DNA from: Bacteroidota bacterium
GTDB taxonomy: Bacteria > Bacteroidota > Bacteroidia > Flavobacteriales_D > Sanyastnellaceae
NCBI GenBank assembly: GCA_027622975.1
Contig: JAQBVN010000014.1
Location: 1 to 62,503, forward strand
DNA length: 62,503 nucleotides
Direction of reading: 5' to 3'
In this document: in pieces, positions 60,106 to 62,503 of the stretch
Layout: each line of letters opens with the position of its first letter
How positions within the stretch are numbered: the first letter of the stretch is position 1
The notes under the pieces: generated by a model
What the model was told of the DNA's origin: nothing
Databases searched by the model: none
The model's input: the letters and a program-made list of their open reading frames with translations, nothing else
Translations under genes and position numbers: made by a program

Positions 60106-60735
60106 ATGCCCGGACTCATAGGGAAAAAAGTAGGCATGACCAGCATCTACAGTGCCGCTGGGAAGAATCTCCCATGCACAGTATTGGAAGTTGGTCCTTG
60201 CGTCGTGACGCAAGTACGTACCCTCGAGCGGGACGGCTATGAAGCTGTCCAACTTGGATACGGAGAGCGTTCGGAAAAGCACACTTCGAAGGCCATGCAA
60301 GGCCATTTCAAGAGTGCAGGGGTTTCTCCCCAGCGTAGGCTCGCGGAATTCCGCGCCTTTGCACAAGAACTTCAGCCAGGGGACACCTTGAACGTGGCTG
60401 ACGTGTTCAACGAAGGTGAATTTGTCAGTGTCATTGGCAAATCCAAGGGTAAGGGATTCCAAGGGGTCGTAAGACGCCATGGATTTGGTGGTGTGGGTCA
60501 AGCCACCCACGGCCAGCACAACCGTTTGCGCGCCCCAGGTTCGGTTGGTGCTGCTTCGACCCCTGCCCGTGTTTTCAAAGGAATGCGCATGGCAGGTCAA
60601 ATGGGTAACGGTCGCGTGACCATTGAAAACCTCGAAATTCTCAAGGTGATGCCCGAGGAAGGGCTGCTCATCGTGAAGGGCGCTGTTCCTGGTCACAAAG
60701 GTTCTACTGTCATCATCCGCAAGCCTGAAGCATAA
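60106..60735 (+). CDS. rplC: 50S ribosomal protein L3
   Basis: 209 residues. [20 protein letters not shown], the [16 protein letters not shown] and [32 protein letters not shown] stretch, typical of L3. Its stop TAA overlaps the rplD ATG by one base. Confidence 0.98.
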   Translation: MPGLIGKKVGMTSIYSAAGKNLPCTVLEVGPCVVTQVRTLERDGYEAVQLGYGERSEKHTSKAMQGHFKSAGVSPQRRLAEFRAFAQELQPGDTLNVADVFNEGEFVSVIGKSKGKGFQGVVRRHGFGGVGQATHGQHNRLRAPGSVGAASTPARVFKGMRMAGQMGNGRVTIENLEILKVMPEEGLLIVKGAVPGHKGSTVIIRKPEA

Positions 60736-61361
60736 TGAAACTCGACGTATACAGCAGCAAAGGATCCAAGACGACCAAGTCTGTGGATTTGGATGATGCG
60801 GTGTTTGGCATTGAGCCCAACGACCACGCCATTTACCTCGACGTGAAGCGTTACCTGGCCGCACAACGCCAGGGAACCCATGATTCATTGCACCGTGGTG
60901 TGTTGTCTGGTTCGACCCGTAAGCTCAAGAAGCAAAAGGGAACTGGAACGGCACGAGCTGGTAGCATTAAGAACCCGTTGTTCCGTGGCGGAGGTCGCGT
61001 GTTTGGTCCAGAACCCCGCGATTACACCCAGAAGTTGAATGGCAAGCTGAAGAAGTTGGCTCGCAAGAGCGCTTTGAGCTACAAGGCCAAAGGTGAGGGA
61101 ATCACTGTGGTTGAGGCCATCGCCATGGACGCGCCCAAGACGAAGGATTTCTTGGCAGTGCTGGAAGGGTTGAAGTTGGCGGATAAGAAAACCCTGACGG
61201 TCTTGCCAGCAGCCAACGACGCGATTTACCGCAGCTGCCGGAATCTTCCCAAGCATCGTGTGATGGTCGCTTCTGATTTGAGCACATACGACATCATGAA
61301 CTGTTCCAACTTGGTCTTTGTGGACAACGCCCACGAGGTCATTGAAGGGATGTTGAAATAA
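60735..61361 (+). CDS. rplD: 50S ribosomal protein L4
   Basis: 208 residues. The conserved LKKQKGTGTARAGS loop and FGPEPRDYTQKLN identify L4. The extended loop lines the exit tunnel. Start ATG overlaps the rplC stop (TAATG). Confidence 0.97.
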   Translation: MKLDVYSSKGSKTTKSVDLDDAVFGIEPNDHAIYLDVKRYLAAQRQGTHDSLHRGVLSGSTRKLKKQKGTGTARAGSIKNPLFRGGGRVFGPEPRDYTQKLNGKLKKLARKSALSYKAKGEGITVVEAIAMDAPKTKDFLAVLEGLKLADKKTLTVLPAANDAIYRSCRNLPKHRVMVASDLSTYDIMNCSNLVFVDNAHEVIEGMLK

Positions 61362-61369
61362 TTGAGGCC

Positions 61370-61663
61370 ATGTCGAACATTCTGATCAAGCCCCTCATCA
61401 CCGAAAAGATGTCTGCAGACACCGAACGCTCTAACAGCTACGGATTTGTGGTCGCAGACGGTGCGAATAAAATTGAAATCAAGAAGTCTGTTGAATCTGC
61501 CTACGGCGTGACTGTGACTTCTGTCCGCACGTTGCGTGTGGATGGTAAGACGCGTCAGCGCTACACCAAAACGGGTGTGGTACGCGGTCGCACCAACGGA
61601 TACAAGAAGGCCATCGTGAGCTTGGCCGAAGGTCAAACCATCGACTTCTACGACAACATCTAA
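61370..61663 (+). CDS. rplW: 50S ribosomal protein L23
   Basis: 97 residues. ILIKPLITEKMSADTE start, then YGFVVADGANKIEIKKSVESAYGVTVTSVRTL. It lies at the tunnel exit and is the docking site for trigger factor and SRP. It is 8 nt after rplD and 3 nt before rplB. Confidence 0.97.
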   Translation: MSNILIKPLITEKMSADTERSNSYGFVVADGANKIEIKKSVESAYGVTVTSVRTLRVDGKTRQRYTKTGVVRGRTNGYKKAIVSLAEGQTIDFYDNI

Positions 61664-61666
61664 GCC

Positions 61667-62488
61667 ATGGCACTCAGGAAATTCAATCCGATCACCCCAG
61701 GCATGCGTCACCGTGTGCTCTCGAACTTCGAGGAGCTCACAACGGACAAGCCTCACAAGCCATTGCTCGAGCCATTGAAGAAATCAGGCGGACGCAACGG
61801 CGATGGAAAGATGACCATGCGGTACCGCGGTGGAGGACACAAGCGTCGTTACCGTGTGATCGACTTCAAGCGAAACAAGCACATGGAGGCTACGGTTTTG
61901 ACCGTGGAGTACGATCCCAACCGCACCAGCCACATTTGTCTTGTGGAATACAAAGACGGTGAGAAGCGCTACATCATTGCACCGCAAGGCCTGAAGCCAG
62001 GTATGACCATTCACAGTGGCAAGGATGCCATTCCAGAAGTGGGTCACGCCATGTACTTGCAGGATGTTCCGCTCGGAACCATTGTTCACAACATTGAGCT
62101 GCATCCTGGTCGCGGTGCGAACATCGCGCGCAGTGCCGGGTCATATGCCCAACTCGCTGCCCGTGACGGCAAGTACGCTGTGTTGAAGATGCCAAGTGGC
62201 GAAACCCGTCAGATTTTGGTGACATGCATGGCCGTGATTGGAGCTGTTGGTAACAGTGAGCACAACCTGCAGGTCAGTGGTAAAGCCGGTCGCAGTCGCT
62301 GGTTGGGTCGTCGTCCACGTGTACGTGGTGTGGTGATGAACCCAGTGGATCACCCCATGGGTGGTGGCGAAGGCCGTAACGCGGGTGGACACCCACGCTC
62401 TCGTAAGGGTATTCCAGCCAAGGGTCATAAGACGCGGAACAAGCGCAAGACCTCTAGTAAGAACATTATTGAACGTCGGAAGAAGTAA
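61667..62488 (+). CDS. rplB: 50S ribosomal protein L2
   Basis: 273 residues. [45 protein letters not shown] and the invariant [16 protein letters not shown] with the peptidyl-transferase-proximal His. A basic C-terminal tail follows. Confidence 0.98.
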   Translation: MALRKFNPITPGMRHRVLSNFEELTTDKPHKPLLEPLKKSGGRNGDGKMTMRYRGGGHKRRYRVIDFKRNKHMEATVLTVEYDPNRTSHICLVEYKDGEKRYIIAPQGLKPGMTIHSGKDAIPEVGHAMYLQDVPLGTIVHNIELHPGRGANIARSAGSYAQLAARDGKYAVLKMPSGETRQILVTCMAVIGAVGNSEHNLQVSGKAGRSRWLGRRPRVRGVVMNPVDHPMGGGEGRNAGGHPRSRKGIPAKGHKTRNKRKTSSKNIIERRKK

Positions 62489-62491
62489 GTC

Positions 62492-62503
62492 ATGGCTCGT
62501 TCA
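62492..62503 (+). CDS. rpsS: 30S ribosomal protein S19 (3' partial)
   Basis: Only the first four codons (Met-Ala-Arg-Ser) lie in the window, 3 nt after the rplB stop. The identification rests on conserved gene order (rplB-rpsS) and the typical MARS start. Confidence 0.7.

Overview
The window looks like a chromosomal segment of a Bacteroidota bacterium, most likely Flavobacteriales-like with moderately high GC. The evidence is: three proteins with C-terminal type IX secretion (T9SS) sorting domains, a DUF4290-murA pair, an HTH-less AtoC-type regulator of the Bacteroidota kind, rpsL-rpsG-fusA-rpsJ without an intervening tuf, and Bacteroidota-type promoters (TTG, 19-21 nt, TAnnTTTG) in front of tRNA genes and the ribosomal operon. 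No phage, insertion sequence, integrase or CRISPR array was seen, and no gene-free stretch exceeds 300 bases. The longest is 10429-10689, which holds tandem repeats and a tRNA promoter.

Layout. 1-6262: two tandem, paralogous, giant secreted HYR-like repeat proteins. 6297-10428: hemJ, a thioesterase, a heptosyltransferase-like GT9, tatD and ansA. 10690-13442: tRNA-Ser and an ExbB / small membrane protein / ExbD / ExbD energising cluster. 13461-17464 (minus): 2-hydroxyacid dehydrogenase, mgtE, tadA and a GT-B glycosyltransferase. 17504-21391: trmB, a Cys-less alkyltransferase-like protein, mrp, nfu, ferredoxin reductase and ferredoxin (tRNA and DNA care, then Fe-S assembly). 21427-28965 (minus): a seven-gene sugar-nucleotide operon (wbpE-, ugd-, uxs-, wbpD-, wbpA- and rfbB-like genes plus cpsB). 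29125-31202: an outer-membrane-like protein and waaA. 31309-33437: tRNA-Leu, a secreted pentapeptide protein, a cyclophilin and tRNA-Gly. 33614-43937: acpH, DUF4290, murA, a TlpA-like thioredoxin, grpE, dnaJ, a NatAB-type ABC exporter, ppx/gppA, an AtoC-like regulator and DUF5684. 43986-49104: alaS, an M23 peptidase, merR and hldD. 49159-52941: a PTPS/QueD-type gene, folE, BI-1 and a secreted peptidylarginine-deiminase-like protein. 53036-56570: a small anchored protein, a lipoprotein and uvrD. 56685-62503: the str/S10 ribosomal operon, running off the window in rpsS.

Envelope functions dominate: LPS inner core (hldD, waaA, GT9), acidic-sugar nucleotides, peptidoglycan (murA, M23), T9SS cargo and TonB-type energisation.

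The most unusual signal is how genes start. Many first-in-transcript genes have an octamer close to TAnnTTTG (often YAYCTTYG) only 4-5 nt before the start codon, which would give leaderless mRNAs. Operon-internal genes instead start on 4-nt ATGA or GTGA overlaps. Other points of interest are a PPAD-like deiminase, a DnaJ that keeps only one of its two zinc centres, and a flanking module present at both ends of the big HYR-like protein.
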